From the NCBI RefSeq assembly GCF_005434965.1, contig NZ_SKCI01000006.1, forward strand, positions 403 through 64,402: a DNA stretch of 64,000 bases, read 5' to 3'. The translations under genes and the position numbers were made by a program. Below, piece by piece: positions 7,960 through 16,762 of the stretch (positions are counted from its first letter, which is position 1; every line of letters starts with the position of its first letter). Source of the stretch: Marimonas lutisalis (GTDB lineage Bacteria > Pseudomonadota > Alphaproteobacteria > Rhodobacterales > Rhodobacteraceae). Under the pieces are notes generated by a model. The model saw nothing but the letters and a program-made list of their open reading frames with translations, was not told the DNA's origin and ran no database searches.

Positions 7960-8919
7960 TTACGCCGGGACGCGGTACTGCATCCGCCGGACCGACCCGC
8001 TCTTCGAACGCATCAGGATCGTCTCGGTTTCCAGATGCGCGGGCCGCCGCTTCACGCCGGTCACGATCGACCCGTCGGTCACCCCCGTGGCGGCAAAGAT
8101 CACGTCCGCCGTCACCAGTTCGTCGCGGGCATAAACCCGGTTCAGGTCCGAAATCCCGGCCTTCTCGGCGCGGCCGCGCTCGTCATCGTTGCGAAACAGC
8201 AGCTGCCCCCACATCTGTCCGCCCATGCATTTCAGCGCACTGGCCGCCAGCACCCCCTCGGGCGCCCCGCCCGAGCCCATGTAGATATCGATGCCGGTCG
8301 CCTCGGTCTCGGCGCAATGGATCACACCCGCCACGTCGCCATCGGTGATCAGGCGGATGGCGCAGCCGGTGCCGCGCAGCTCGTCGATCATCGCCTGGTG
8401 GCGCGGGCGTTCCAGCACGCAGACGGTGATCTCGGCCATTTTCACGCCCTTGGCGCGCGCCAGCGCCTTCACCCGCTCGGCCGGCGGCATCTCCAGGCTG
8501 ACCACATCCTGCGCATAGCCCGGCCCGATCGCCAGCTTTTCCATGTAGACATCGGGCGCATGCAGAAGCGTGCCGCGCGGCGCCATGGCGATCACGGTCA
8601 GCGCGTTGGGCATGTCCTTTGCGGTCAGGGTCGTGCCTTCCAGCGGATCCAGCGCGATATCCACCTGCGGTCCCGCGCCGCCACCGACTTCCTCGCCGAT
8701 GTAAAGCATCGGCGCCTCGTCGCGCTCGCCCTCGCCGATCACCACCGTGCCACGGATGGGCAGCGCGTTCAGCGCCTCGCGCATCGCGTTCACCGCGGCC
8801 TGGTCGGCGGCCTTTTCATCGCCGCCCCCGATCAGCCGGGCCGAGGCCAGCGCCGCCGCCTCGGACACGCGGGCCAGGCCCAGTGAAAGCATCTGGTCGT
8901 CGAAATCGGTCACGGACAT
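7960..8919 (-). CDS. glpX: Class II fructose-1,6-bisphosphatase
   Basis: 319 residues, normal length for GlpX. Diagnostic segments are VIGEGERDEAPML, ALDPLEGTTL and GSGGAPEGVLAA, the metal- and phosphate-binding sites of the Li-sensitive phosphatase fold. It hydrolyses fructose-1,6-bisphosphate to fructose-6-phosphate in gluconeogenesis and, in some lineages, sedoheptulose-1,7-bisphosphate. GGGAGTGCCGG precedes the ATG. It lies between hom and recJ on the same strand. Confidence 0.95.
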   Translation of the reverse strand: MSVTDFDDQMLSLGLARVSEAAALASARLIGGGDEKAADQAAVNAMREALNALPIRGTVVIGEGERDEAPMLYIGEEVGGGAGPQVDIALDPLEGTTLTAKDMPNALTVIAMAPRGTLLHAPDVYMEKLAIGPGYAQDVVSLEMPPAERVKALARAKGVKMAEITVCVLERPRHQAMIDELRGTGCAIRLITDGDVAGVIHCAETEATGIDIYMGSGGAPEGVLAASALKCMGGQMWGQLLFRNDDERGRAEKAGISDLNRVYARDELVTADVIFAATGVTDGSIVTGVKRRPAHLETETILMRSKSGSVRRMQYRVPA

Positions 8920-9034
8920 CCGGCACTCCCTGGAAAAAAAAACGTCGCCGTCCTAGGTAGACGCGGGCAGCGCGCGGGGCAAGCGGGTTTGCCAGCGGAG
9001 AACCGCGTCGGCGGGCGCCGCCGCCGGGCCCGCC

Positions 9035-10321
9035 TCAGACGGTTTCGATTCTCAGCGCCACCGGCGTGCCCAGAAGCACGTCGAGCTTCGCCATCGCCGC
9101 CAGCGCCTCCTCGACCGCGCGGCGCGGGGTCTTGTGAGTGACTATCAGCACCGGCGCCGATGTGTCCTCGTGCCCGTATTGCCGCATCCGGTCGATGGAA
9201 ATGCCGGCCTCGCCCAGGACGGTGGCGATCTTGGCCAGCGCGCCGGGTTTGTCGGCCAGCGTCATGCGCAGGTAATAGGGCGCGGGGGTGGCGCCTTTGG
9301 CCGGTTTGGCCGCAGCCAGTTCCACCGCCGGGCGGCCAAAGGTGGCCGGCCGGATGCCGCGGGCGATGTCCATCACGTCGCCCAGCACGGCACTGGCCGT
9401 CGGGCCTTCGCCCGCGCCGGCGCCGCGCAGCACGATCTGGCCAACGTGATCGCCCTCGATCACCACCATGTTGGTGCCGCCTTCCAGCTGGCCCAGGGGC
9501 GAATTGTCGGGCACGAGGCAGGGGCTCATCCGCTGCTCCAGCCCGCGCGCGCCCATCTGCGCCACGCCCAGGAGCTTGATGCGGTATCCCATGTCGGCGG
9601 CGGCATGGATGTCCTCGATGGTGATCGCGCCGATGCCTTCCAGTTCGACCCCGTCGAAATTCACCTGGCAGCCAAAGGCGATCGCCGACAGGAGCGCCAG
9701 CTTGTGGCCCGCGTCGATGCCGCCCACGTCCAGCTCGGGATCGGCTTCGAGATAGCCCAGCGCATCGGCCTCGGCAAAGGCCGCGTCATAGGTCAGGTCG
9801 GCCGATTGCATCCGTGTCAGGATATAGTTGCAGGTGCCGTTCATCACGCCCATCACCCGGGTGACCTCGTTGCCGGCCAGCCCCTCGGTCAGCGCCTTGA
9901 TCACCGGGATGCCCCCGGCGACGGCGGCCTCGAAGCGGATCACGCGGCCCTTGGCCTCGGCGGCTTCGGCCAGCGCCTGACCGTGATGGGCCAGCATCGC
10001 CTTGTTGGCGGTGACCACGTCCTTGCCGGCGGCGATCGCGGCCTCGGTCGCGGCCTTGGCCGGCCCGTCGCTGCCGCCCATCAGCTCGACGAACACATCG
10101 ACATCGTCGCGCGTGGCGAGCTTGACCGGATCGTCCTCCCAGGCATAGTCGTTCAGCCTCACGCCGCGATCCTTGTCGCGGGTGCGGGCCGAAACGGCGG
10201 TGATCACCACCGGGCGCCCGGCGCGTGCGGCCAGCAGGTTGGCCTTCTGGCGGACAATCTTGATCACACCGGTGCCGACAGTGCCCAGTCCGGCAATACC
10301 AAGGCGCAGGGATTCACTCAT
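9035..10321 (-). CDS. hom: Homoserine dehydrogenase
   Basis: 428 residues from ATG 10321, preceded by GGAGGCCCCG. A longer frame to 10387 lacks a comparable site. The N-terminal Rossmann motif is GLGTVGTGV. A conserved TANKAMLAHHG stretch, the catalytic-domain GGIPVIKALTEGL and a C-terminal ACT domain (YYLRMTLADKPGALAKIA) follow. It reduces aspartate semialdehyde to homoserine with NAD(P)H, the branch point to Thr and Met; the ACT domain is the usual site of threonine feedback. A GGCGGGC/GCCCGCC inverted repeat follows the stop at about 9010-9034. Confidence 0.96.
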   Translation of the reverse strand: MSESLRLGIAGLGTVGTGVIKIVRQKANLLAARAGRPVVITAVSARTRDKDRGVRLNDYAWEDDPVKLATRDDVDVFVELMGGSDGPAKAATEAAIAAGKDVVTANKAMLAHHGQALAEAAEAKGRVIRFEAAVAGGIPVIKALTEGLAGNEVTRVMGVMNGTCNYILTRMQSADLTYDAAFAEADALGYLEADPELDVGGIDAGHKLALLSAIAFGCQVNFDGVELEGIGAITIEDIHAAADMGYRIKLLGVAQMGARGLEQRMSPCLVPDNSPLGQLEGGTNMVVIEGDHVGQIVLRGAGAGEGPTASAVLGDVMDIARGIRPATFGRPAVELAAAKPAKGATPAPYYLRMTLADKPGALAKIATVLGEAGISIDRMRQYGHEDTSAPVLIVTHKTPRRAVEEALAAMAKLDVLLGTPVALRIETV

Positions 10322-10420
10322 CGGGGCCTCCAGAAGGTCATTGATACTGTGTCTAGGCCATGTATCGCGGGGCGCGGACACATGCAACGCGCCAAAACGG
10401 GGCAGGCGGGCGAAGGGGGT

Positions 10421-10717
10421 TCAGCTCTCGTCGATCGGCGGCACGCCGATCTGCATCCGCTTGCGCGACGCTTCATCGACGATCGTACCGCTCAGCCCGG
10501 CCGCCTTGGCCTTCAGGGCCGCAACCCGCCCCAGGACCGACGCGCCGGTCTCTTCGGTGATCTGTGCGCCCTGCGCGGCCGCGATCAGCGGCTCGACCGG
10601 GACAAGCGCGGGATAGTCGGCCTGATCCATCTCGGGCGATACAGCGTCGTCCAGCTCCGGAAACTCCGAGCAGCCGGCCAGGGTCGCCAGCACGATGATG
10701 ATCGCAACGCCTCTCAT
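10421..10717 (-). CDS. Small putative lipoprotein
   Basis: 98 residues from ATG 10717 with a strong AGGAAGGA site. The N-terminus MRGVAIIIVLATLAGC is a lipoprotein signal (lipobox LAGC). The mature part is acidic (EFPELDDAVSPEMDQADYP), then helical with conserved-looking RVAALKAKAAGL. Similar short lipoproteins are common in Rhodobacteraceae, without known function. It is divergent from the TetR gene, with a palindrome between them, so it may be a target of that regulator. Confidence 0.7.
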   Translation of the reverse strand: MRGVAIIIVLATLAGCSEFPELDDAVSPEMDQADYPALVPVEPLIAAAQGAQITEETGASVLGRVAALKAKAAGLSGTIVDEASRKRMQIGVPPIDES

Positions 10718-10767
10718 GCGTCCTTCCTGCCGCAGCGCGCGCGCATGCGCAAGCGCGGGGTTTGATT

Positions 10768-10781
10768 TGAACGATTGTTCA
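10768..10781. promoter_or_regulatory. Palindrome, candidate TetR operator
   Basis: TGAAC-GATT-GTTCA is a perfect 5-bp inverted repeat in the 78-base divergent region between the lipoprotein and the TetR gene, 15 bases before the TetR ATG. This is a typical place for an autoregulatory operator. Confidence 0.5.
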
Positions 10782-10795
10782 GTTAATCTTTGCCC

Positions 10796-11386
10796 ATGGC
10801 ACGCACCCAAGGCTCGCATTCCGATATCACCGGCCCGCGCATCCGCGCGGCGGCGCTGAAACTCTTTGCCCGGCATGGCTTTGCCGCGGTCTCGATGCGC
10901 CAGATCGCGGCCGAGGTCGGGCTGCAGGCCGGCGCGCTCTACAACTACACGCCCGACAAGCAGTCCCTGCTTTACGAGCTGATGCGCGGCCACATGGACG
11001 ATCTTCTGGCCGCGCGCCAAGCAGAGGCGGCCAACGCCACCGATCCGATGACCCGGCTGGAGAACTTCACCCGGTTCCACATCCGCTTTCATATCGAGCG
11101 CCCCGACGAGGTGTTCATCGCCTACATGGAACTGCGCAACCTGACGCCGGAGAATTTCGCCGAGATCGAAGGGCTGCGCCACGCTTACGAGGATGAGCTG
11201 GAAACCATCCTGCGCGACGGCGTCGCCGCCGGTGTGTTTGCCGTCCCCGATCCGCGCATCGCAACCTACGCGGTGATCGCCATGCTGACGGGCGTGAACA
11301 CCTGGTACCGCCCGCGCGGGCGGCTGTCGCTGGACGAGGTCGAAACGCTTTACTGGGACATGGTGCGCAAGGCGGTTTCCGCGTGA
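10796..11386 (+). CDS. TetR family transcriptional regulator
   Basis: 196 residues from ATG 10796. The N-terminal helix-turn-helix reads RIRAAALKLFARHGFAAVSM, then RQIAAEVGLQAGALYNYTPDKQSLL, the TetR signature. The C-terminal ligand domain has YMELRNLTPENFAEI and a long helix with EDELETILRDGVAAGVF, similar to TetR proteins linked to acyl-CoA metabolism, but the ligand cannot be told. It probably represses itself and perhaps the divergent lipoprotein through the TGAAC-N4-GTTCA element. Confidence 0.85.
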   Translation: MARTQGSHSDITGPRIRAAALKLFARHGFAAVSMRQIAAEVGLQAGALYNYTPDKQSLLYELMRGHMDDLLAARQAEAANATDPMTRLENFTRFHIRFHIERPDEVFIAYMELRNLTPENFAEIEGLRHAYEDELETILRDGVAAGVFAVPDPRIATYAVIAMLTGVNTWYRPRGRLSLDEVETLYWDMVRKAVSA

Positions 11387-11437
11387 GCGCCAAGGGCCGG
11401 GGCCGATGCCTGGCGTTGCCGTTCGATGCCCGCTGGA

Positions 11438-12274
11438 TCAGGCCGGTCGCTTCAGGTTGCGGCGCCGCCGCGTCTCCATCGCGACATAGGCAATCGCCAT
11501 CAGCACGAGAACGGCGATCACGCTCAACACGTACCAGTTCGCGAGCCTGCCCCCGTTAAAGTCCTCGGGGTGCATGAAGGCCGAAACGAGAAAAAGAGCA
11601 TGCCACAACGCGATACTCTCGACACCGACGCGCCAGGCGCTCCAGCGCGTTTCGAACGAGATATATATGTTGGCAACGGCCAGCAAAGCGCCCCAACCGG
11701 ACAACAAGCGGGCCGTGAGTTCGGAGAGCCGCCACGGCCAGAACGCCATCAGTGCGTCGGGTCGCGTGAACCCCACGATGACAATCGCCGCCATCGCCAG
11801 ACCGAACAGGCGCACGGCGATACGGAAAGCACGGGCGACCTCGACGTCGCCGGGCTCGGGCCGGAGGTGATCGGCGCCCCGGTTGTATAGCCAGATCGCC
11901 GGGACAAGCACCGGCGTTACGACGTAGAGCCCAAGCCATAACTGGAACGGCAAGTCATCGACGGAATAGCGGTTCCAGTGCAGATAGGTCACGAGCAGCA
12001 TGCTGATCGTAAAGGCGGTCACCGGTGGAAACCCAAGTGCCACGCGGTGCCAACGTCTCCCGGCAAGGACGTGCGCGAAAAGGTAGGCGCCGCCAAGATA
12101 CCCCGCCCCTATATAGGCGGCCATCGCGGGGGGCGTGATGCGGTAGGCAAACCTCTCTCCCGACTCTTCCGGGAAAAAGTAGAGGATGAGAAATGCCAGC
12201 ACCAGGAACGGAATGATTACGCCGGCGACGACCCGGGTTAGTACATAGATCCGGTCGTTTCCGGGCGTGCCCAC
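11438..12274 (-). CDS. Integral membrane protein of unknown function
   Basis: 278 residues with about seven hydrophobic segments: VVAGVIIPFLVLAFLILYFF near residue 20, YIGAGYLGGAYLFAHVLA, PPVTAFTISMLLVTYLHW, LWLGLYVVTPVLVPAIW, LFGLAMAAIVIVGF, ALWHALFLVSAF and YVLSVIAVLVLMAIAYVAM. The C-terminus is very basic (METRRRRNLKRPA). No catalytic or transport signature is recognised. It stands alone, convergent with the TetR gene. The 240 bases upstream (12275-12514) hold no gene I can support. Confidence 0.7.
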   Translation of the reverse strand: MGTPGNDRIYVLTRVVAGVIIPFLVLAFLILYFFPEESGERFAYRITPPAMAAYIGAGYLGGAYLFAHVLAGRRWHRVALGFPPVTAFTISMLLVTYLHWNRYSVDDLPFQLWLGLYVVTPVLVPAIWLYNRGADHLRPEPGDVEVARAFRIAVRLFGLAMAAIVIVGFTRPDALMAFWPWRLSELTARLLSGWGALLAVANIYISFETRWSAWRVGVESIALWHALFLVSAFMHPEDFNGGRLANWYVLSVIAVLVLMAIAYVAMETRRRRNLKRPA

Positions 12275-12514
12275 AGTTGATGTCCCCGCTGGCTCGGTCA
12301 GCTTGACCCCGGTTCAACTATACCATGCTTTCCGCCCGTTCCGGAAAAAATGTCCCGGAGTGAAGGATTTGCCGATGCGGGAAGGCGAGATATGTCCTGC
12401 GAGGCGTGCCGCTTTACCGTCTTTTCCGGGCAAGCGATGACCGGTCCGCGGGGCGTTTGTCGTGCAGGGCGCGGCGCCGGGCAGGGACGCCGGCGCGACG
12501 ACCGCGCCCTGATC

Positions 12515-13777
12515 CTAGTGGTCGCGCGGAGTCCACTCGCCCTCGGGCACGCCGCGCCGCCGCAACCGCAGCGCGAGGCCCAGCGCAACGCCGGTGCCCA
12601 CCGCCACCGTCAGGTCGACCAGCACGGTCAGCGCCAGGGTGATGACCAACAGGAAAATGTCCGAGCGCCGCTCCTTCAGGTAGCCGCGCCAGCGATGCGG
12701 TTCGCTCATGTTCCAGGCGGTCAGGATCAGCAGGCCGGCCAGTGCGGGCATGGCGATCCTCCCGGCCAGTGGGGCGGCCAGCCACAGGATCATTAGAAGC
12801 GTCAGCGCATGCACGATCCCCGCGACAGGCGTGCGCCCGCCCGCGCGCACGTTGGTCGCTGTCCGGGCAATCGCCCCGGTCGCCGGTAGGCCGGCAAAGA
12901 GCGCCGAGGCGATATTGGCCACCCCCTGCGCCCGCAGTTCCGCGTTGGGCCGGTGCGCGCCGCCCACCATCCGGTCGGCGACAATCGCCGACAAAAGCGA
13001 TTCCACCCCGGCCAGGAAGGCGATCACCACGGCCGAGGGCAAGAGTTCGACCATCCGCGCATAGCTGATCTCGGGCAGGGCCGGGGCGGGCAGGTGCCGC
13101 GGCAGATCGCCAAAGCGCGACTGGATCGTATCCACCTCGAGTCCCAGTCCCGCCACCAGCGCCGATGTCGCCGCAATCGCCACGATCAGGCCGGGAAACC
13201 GCGGAAAGGCCCGGCGCAGCACGACGATCAGCAGCATGGTCAGCCCCCCGATCATCAGGCTGGACCAGGACAGGGTGCCACGCGCCATCCACAACGCTTC
13301 GAGCTTGGCCAGGAACTCGGCCGGCACCATGGCCATGCGCAGCCCCATCAGGTCTTTCAGTTGGCTGGCCGCGATGATGACGCCGATGCCGATGGTAAAG
13401 CCGTTGATCACCGGCTCCGGCACCAGCGCGATCAGCCGACCGGCGCGCAGATAGCCCGCCACGGTCAGGATCACGCCCGCCATCAGCGTCGCCAGGATCA
13501 GCCCGTCCATGCCATGCGCGGCAATGACGCCATAGACCACGACGATGAAGGCGCCGGTGGGTCCGCCGATCTGCACCCGGCTGCCGCCCAGCGCCGAGAT
13601 CAGGAAGCCCGCGACAATGGCGGTGACGAACCCGGTCGCCGGGTCGGCGCCCGAAGCGATGGCAATCGCCAGGCTTAGCGGCAGCGCGACCAGCGCCACG
13701 GTGACACCGGCCAGCGCGTCGGCCAGGAAGGCGCTGCGGGTATAGCCGGGCAGGGTGCTTAGAATCTTGGGTTTCAT
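12515..13777 (-). CDS. SulP/SLC26 family anion transporter lacking the STAS domain
   Basis: 420 residues. The transmembrane core is intact: LPLSLAIAIASGADPATGF, then QIGGPTGAFIVVVYG (family motif), VPEPVINGFTIGIGVIIA, and later AELRAQGVANIASALFAGLPATGAIARTATNV, read in parts. SulP proteins move sulfate, bicarbonate or other anions across the inner membrane. A typical member has about 550 residues and ends in a cytoplasmic STAS domain. Here the protein stops shortly after the last membrane segment (LRLRRRGVPEGEWTPRDH). The substrate is unknown. Confidence 0.88.
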   Translation of the reverse strand: MKPKILSTLPGYTRSAFLADALAGVTVALVALPLSLAIAIASGADPATGFVTAIVAGFLISALGGSRVQIGGPTGAFIVVVYGVIAAHGMDGLILATLMAGVILTVAGYLRAGRLIALVPEPVINGFTIGIGVIIAASQLKDLMGLRMAMVPAEFLAKLEALWMARGTLSWSSLMIGGLTMLLIVVLRRAFPRFPGLIVAIAATSALVAGLGLEVDTIQSRFGDLPRHLPAPALPEISYARMVELLPSAVVIAFLAGVESLLSAIVADRMVGGAHRPNAELRAQGVANIASALFAGLPATGAIARTATNVRAGGRTPVAGIVHALTLLMILWLAAPLAGRIAMPALAGLLILTAWNMSEPHRWRGYLKERRSDIFLLVITLALTVLVDLTVAVGTGVALGLALRLRRRGVPEGEWTPRDH

Positions 13778-13849
13778 CTCTGCGGAGTTAACGCCCCACC
13801 CGCCGCCTCATCAACCGGGAACATCGCAGAACATGCCCCGCGCCGGGCC

Positions 13850-14590
13850 TTAGGGCGCCGAGAGGATCCCGGCGATAACCGGGCGTTCCGTCCTGATCCG
13901 CTCCTGGTCGAGGGTCAGACCGTAGGGTTCGAGCGCCGCGCCCAGGTAATCATAGAGCGGTTTGATCTGGTCGAAGGGCACCGTCACGATGTCGTGCGCG
14001 GTCGACCCGGACTTCGTGCGCAATGTCTTGTCGGCGCCATTGGCCAGAAGCGTGCGCAGAATCTCTTCACGGCAAAGCAACGCCGCCATGTGCAACGGGG
14101 TCGAGCCGTCGCCGTTCGGCTTGTCGATCGCGGCCCCCGCCGAGAGCAGCACCTCGACCGCAGCCGGATGGTCGAAGGTCGTCGCCACGATCAGCGGCGT
14201 TGCGCCGGTGGCATCGGGCGCGTCGGGATCGGCGCCCTGCGCCAGCGCGGCGCGCAGCGCCTCCAGATCGCCGCTGAACGCGGCTTCATGCAGGCTCATC
14301 CCCCGGGCCGGGGGCGCGGCCCGGGCCGCGCGCTCGGCCTCCAGGACCTCGTCCAGCACCGCGCGCACGTTGTCCATGCGGTTCAGGCGCTCGATGTCCT
14401 CGGGCTTGCGCGCACCGGCATAGATGAAAAAGCCGTTCTGCGACAGGATTTCGGCCATCCTGAGCCCGATCCCCGAGGTGGCCCCGGTGATCAGCACGGC
14501 CTTTTGCCGGTCTTCGGCATCCGAGGCGCGGGCCATGGGGGCGGTGACGCAGCCGACCAGAATAGCCAGTAAAACAACAAGGAATTTCAA
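13850..14590 (-). CDS. Chimeric secreted protein: SDR N-terminus fused to ankyrin repeats
   Basis: 246 residues. A signal peptide (MKFLVVLLAILVGCVTAPM) is followed by a short-chain-dehydrogenase start, KAVLITGATSGIGLRMAEIL, with GFFIYAGARKPEDIERL up to about residue 77. The rest of the SDR (NAG, Ser-Tyr-Lys catalytic residues) is missing. From about residue 95 ankyrin repeats take over: MSLHEAAFSGDLEALRAAL, TPLIVATTFDHPAAVEVLL, TPLHMAALLCREEILRTLL. Ankyrin proteins of this type with a signal peptide and the FDQIKPLYDYLG tail occur in Rhodobacterales as separate genes. A deletion joining an SDR gene to a neighbouring ankyrin gene is the likely origin. Dehydrogenase activity is not expected. 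Confidence 0.75.
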   Translation of the reverse strand: MKFLVVLLAILVGCVTAPMARASDAEDRQKAVLITGATSGIGLRMAEILSQNGFFIYAGARKPEDIERLNRMDNVRAVLDEVLEAERAARAAPPARGMSLHEAAFSGDLEALRAALAQGADPDAPDATGATPLIVATTFDHPAAVEVLLSAGAAIDKPNGDGSTPLHMAALLCREEILRTLLANGADKTLRTKSGSTAHDIVTVPFDQIKPLYDYLGAALEPYGLTLDQERIRTERPVIAGILSAP

Positions 14591-14721
14591 AAGGCTGGAT
14601 CTGCACGTGGCGCGTCCTCCCGGGTCGCAAAAGCGCCCGACGTCGACGCCCCTGCCTGAACCGTGATGTGCCGAACAGGGTAGTCAAACGGTTTCCGGGC
14701 CGCATTGGCTCGTGTCAACGC

Positions 14722-14741
14722 GGCCCGGTCCGGTCCGGGCC
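14722..14741 (-). terminator. Inverted repeat downstream of the pirin gene
   Basis: GGCCCGG and CCGGGCC form a 7-bp stem around a six-base loop, starting 20 bases past the pirin stop. There is no U tract, so it may be a stabilising hairpin. Confidence 0.4.
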
Positions 14742-14761
14742 TGCGCCTCGGGTGCGCGCGG

Positions 14762-15673
14762 TTAATGCGCGGGCTTGATGAAGGTGCCGTTCTGAAGCTC
14801 GCGGAAGGCCTGTTGCAGCTCTTCGCGGGTGTTCATCACGATCGGGCCGTGCCAGGCCACCGGCTCCTGGATCGGCGCGCCGGAAATCAGCAGGAAGCGC
14901 ACCCCTTCCTCGCCGGCCTGTACCGTCACCTCGTCGCCGGTGCCAAAGCGGATGAGCGTGCGGTTGCCGCTCATGTCGCGGATGTTCACCTCTTCGCCCA
15001 TCACTTCCTTTTCCAAGAGCACGCCGGTGGGTTTCGAGGCGTCGGCAAAGGCGCCCGCGCCTTCGAACACATAGGCAAAGGCCCGGCGATAGGTGTCGAC
15101 CTTGAAGGTCTTCTTCACCCCCGCCGGCACCGAGATATCCAGGTATTGCGGATCGGCGGAGATGCCGTCCACGGGGCCGCGCCTGCCCCAGAATTCGCCG
15201 ACGACGACGCGCACGCGGGTGCCGTCGTCGTCAATCACCTCGGGGATCTCCTTGGCCTCGACATCCTGGTAGCGCGGCGCGGTCATCTTCAGGCTCGAGG
15301 GCAGGTTCGCCCAGAGCTGGAAGCCGTGCATCTGGCCTTGCGCGTTGCCCTTGGGCATCTCCTGGTGCAGGATGCCGGACCCGGCGGTCATCCACTGCAC
15401 GTCGCCCGCGCCCAGCGTGCCCTTGTTGCCAAGGCTGTCGCCATGCTCCACCGTGCCGGACAGAACATAGGTGATGGTTTCGATGCCGCGATGCGGATGC
15501 CAGGGAAAGCCGCGCAGGAAATCCTCGGGGCGTTCGTTGCGGAAATCATCGAAGAGCAAGAACGGATCCAGCTCGCTTGGGTCCTGGAAGCCGAAGGCGC
15601 GGTGCAGGTGCACCCCGGCGCCTTCCATCGTGGGCATGGCCTTGCGGGTTTCCAAGGTGGGTCTGAGGGACAT
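14762..15673 (-). CDS. Pirin family protein
   Basis: 303 residues from ATG 15673 with GGAG six bases upstream. The frame continues to 15883 without support. The bicupin core shows the pirin signature HPHRGIETITYVLSGTVEHGDS, with the Fe-binding HxH...E pattern, then GDVQWMTAGSGILHQEMP. The C-terminal cupin holds RTLIRFGTGDEV and GPIVMNTREELQQAF. Pirins are cytoplasmic iron proteins; some have quercetinase activity and others act as cofactors. The role here is unknown. Confidence 0.9.
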   Translation of the reverse strand: MSLRPTLETRKAMPTMEGAGVHLHRAFGFQDPSELDPFLLFDDFRNERPEDFLRGFPWHPHRGIETITYVLSGTVEHGDSLGNKGTLGAGDVQWMTAGSGILHQEMPKGNAQGQMHGFQLWANLPSSLKMTAPRYQDVEAKEIPEVIDDDGTRVRVVVGEFWGRRGPVDGISADPQYLDISVPAGVKKTFKVDTYRRAFAYVFEGAGAFADASKPTGVLLEKEVMGEEVNIRDMSGNRTLIRFGTGDEVTVQAGEEGVRFLLISGAPIQEPVAWHGPIVMNTREELQQAFRELQNGTFIKPAH

Positions 15674-15777
15674 GGGCTTTCTCCGTCCTGATCGCGTGTG
15701 GAGAACAGATAGGGCGACGGCGGGATTGCGTCTATGTCGCGCGGGGCAGGGGTATTGTGCGCTCTTGCACAGGGGGT

Positions 15778-16428
15778 TCAGCCTTGGCGGCAATTCGACA
15801 GCGATATTTCGCCTTTTTGAACAGGCAACCCGCGCGCGGGGTTCATCATGGCGCTCTGTACGCCTGTAATCGAGCGCATGCACAAATCCGTTGCCGCTTC
15901 GCTAAGCGATCTGCCACCAACGTAAATGTCGAGCCAGACCAGACCGCGGTAACCCGAATGACAAGGTCCGTTCTGCGGTTTCGGACCGTCTCCGCAAAGA
16001 TCTTCCACAATTCCGTACTTTTTAAGTTTCGGGAAATATATGCGCGTACCGACAGGGAAATCAGGCCGACTACGACTGCCGACTTTCTTATGTCCAACAG
16101 CAACCGTGACCGGGTCGTCGTAGGTTCCGATGCCGCCGGCATGTTTGTGGATAACCGGGTGGGCAATGCGCGCCGTACCGCGAGGGGTGTTATCCCAGAA
16201 GCTGTATCCGGTCAGATAGATTTTCATATGCCGGGGAGGACCAGCCGCGTAGCGCCTTTCAAGTTCACGCGGCGTGTTGGATGTGGAAATGATCGCCTTG
16301 CTAACGGTTGGTTCAGCAATATCCCGACCACCTTCGGCCAGGGCAACGCCGCTTGGTATCATCACGAGCGAAAGCGACAAGGACATATTTCTTAGCAGTC
16401 TTTTGAAAAAAGAAACGTTGGCAGACAT
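15778..16428 (-). CDS. Secreted 3D-domain-like protein
   Basis: 216 residues from ATG 16428 with GGAG upstream. A signal peptide (SFFKRLLRNMSLSLSLVMIP, ending near ALAEGG) precedes a domain with LTGYSFWDNTPRGTA, PVGTRIYFPKLKKYGIVEDLCGDG and LVWLDIYVGG. This fits the 3D (double-psi beta-barrel) family, whose conserved aspartates occur in MltA-like lytic transglycosylases and Rpf-like proteins. Three or four cysteines (DLCGDG, GPCHSG, DLCMRS) may form disulfides. A peptidoglycan role is inferred from the fold. Base composition is clearly less GC-rich than neighbouring genes, suggesting transfer. Confidence 0.6.
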   Translation of the reverse strand: MSANVSFFKRLLRNMSLSLSLVMIPSGVALAEGGRDIAEPTVSKAIISTSNTPRELERRYAAGPPRHMKIYLTGYSFWDNTPRGTARIAHPVIHKHAGGIGTYDDPVTVAVGHKKVGSRSRPDFPVGTRIYFPKLKKYGIVEDLCGDGPKPQNGPCHSGYRGLVWLDIYVGGRSLSEAATDLCMRSITGVQSAMMNPARGLPVQKGEISLSNCRQG

Positions 16429-16762
16429 TTGTTTCTCCAGCAGCCATTGTCTTGGCGCCGGACTTCTCAATCTTGGGAAGGCCTAATAGGCAGGTTTCCA
16501 GGCAGCCAATGTTTCAGGAGGCGGATCTTGGCGGCGTTTCAGTGCCACTGTTCTCAAAACCAACCTGAGACCTGAGCATCGCGCGTCGCCTCCACGGCAG
16601 CTTGGCGGCACAAGGAACGCTAAGATGCGAAACTTGGATACAGGTGGAAGCGTGCGAAACTTTGGCAAGATCGTGGCGACAACTTGGTACTGCGACTAGA
16701 GAAGAGGAAAGCTGTGCGCTTTGTTGCCCTGAACCAGAGGCGTAAGTCATCGATGCTGGAGA
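16429..16762. other. Intergenic stretch without a supported gene
   Basis: 334 bases between the 3D-domain gene and the Fe-S protein. It is AT-richer than the flanks and must contain the promoter of the 3D-domain gene. The open frames here lack a start site, a recognisable product or family similarity. No RNA structure was evident by eye. Confidence 0.5.
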
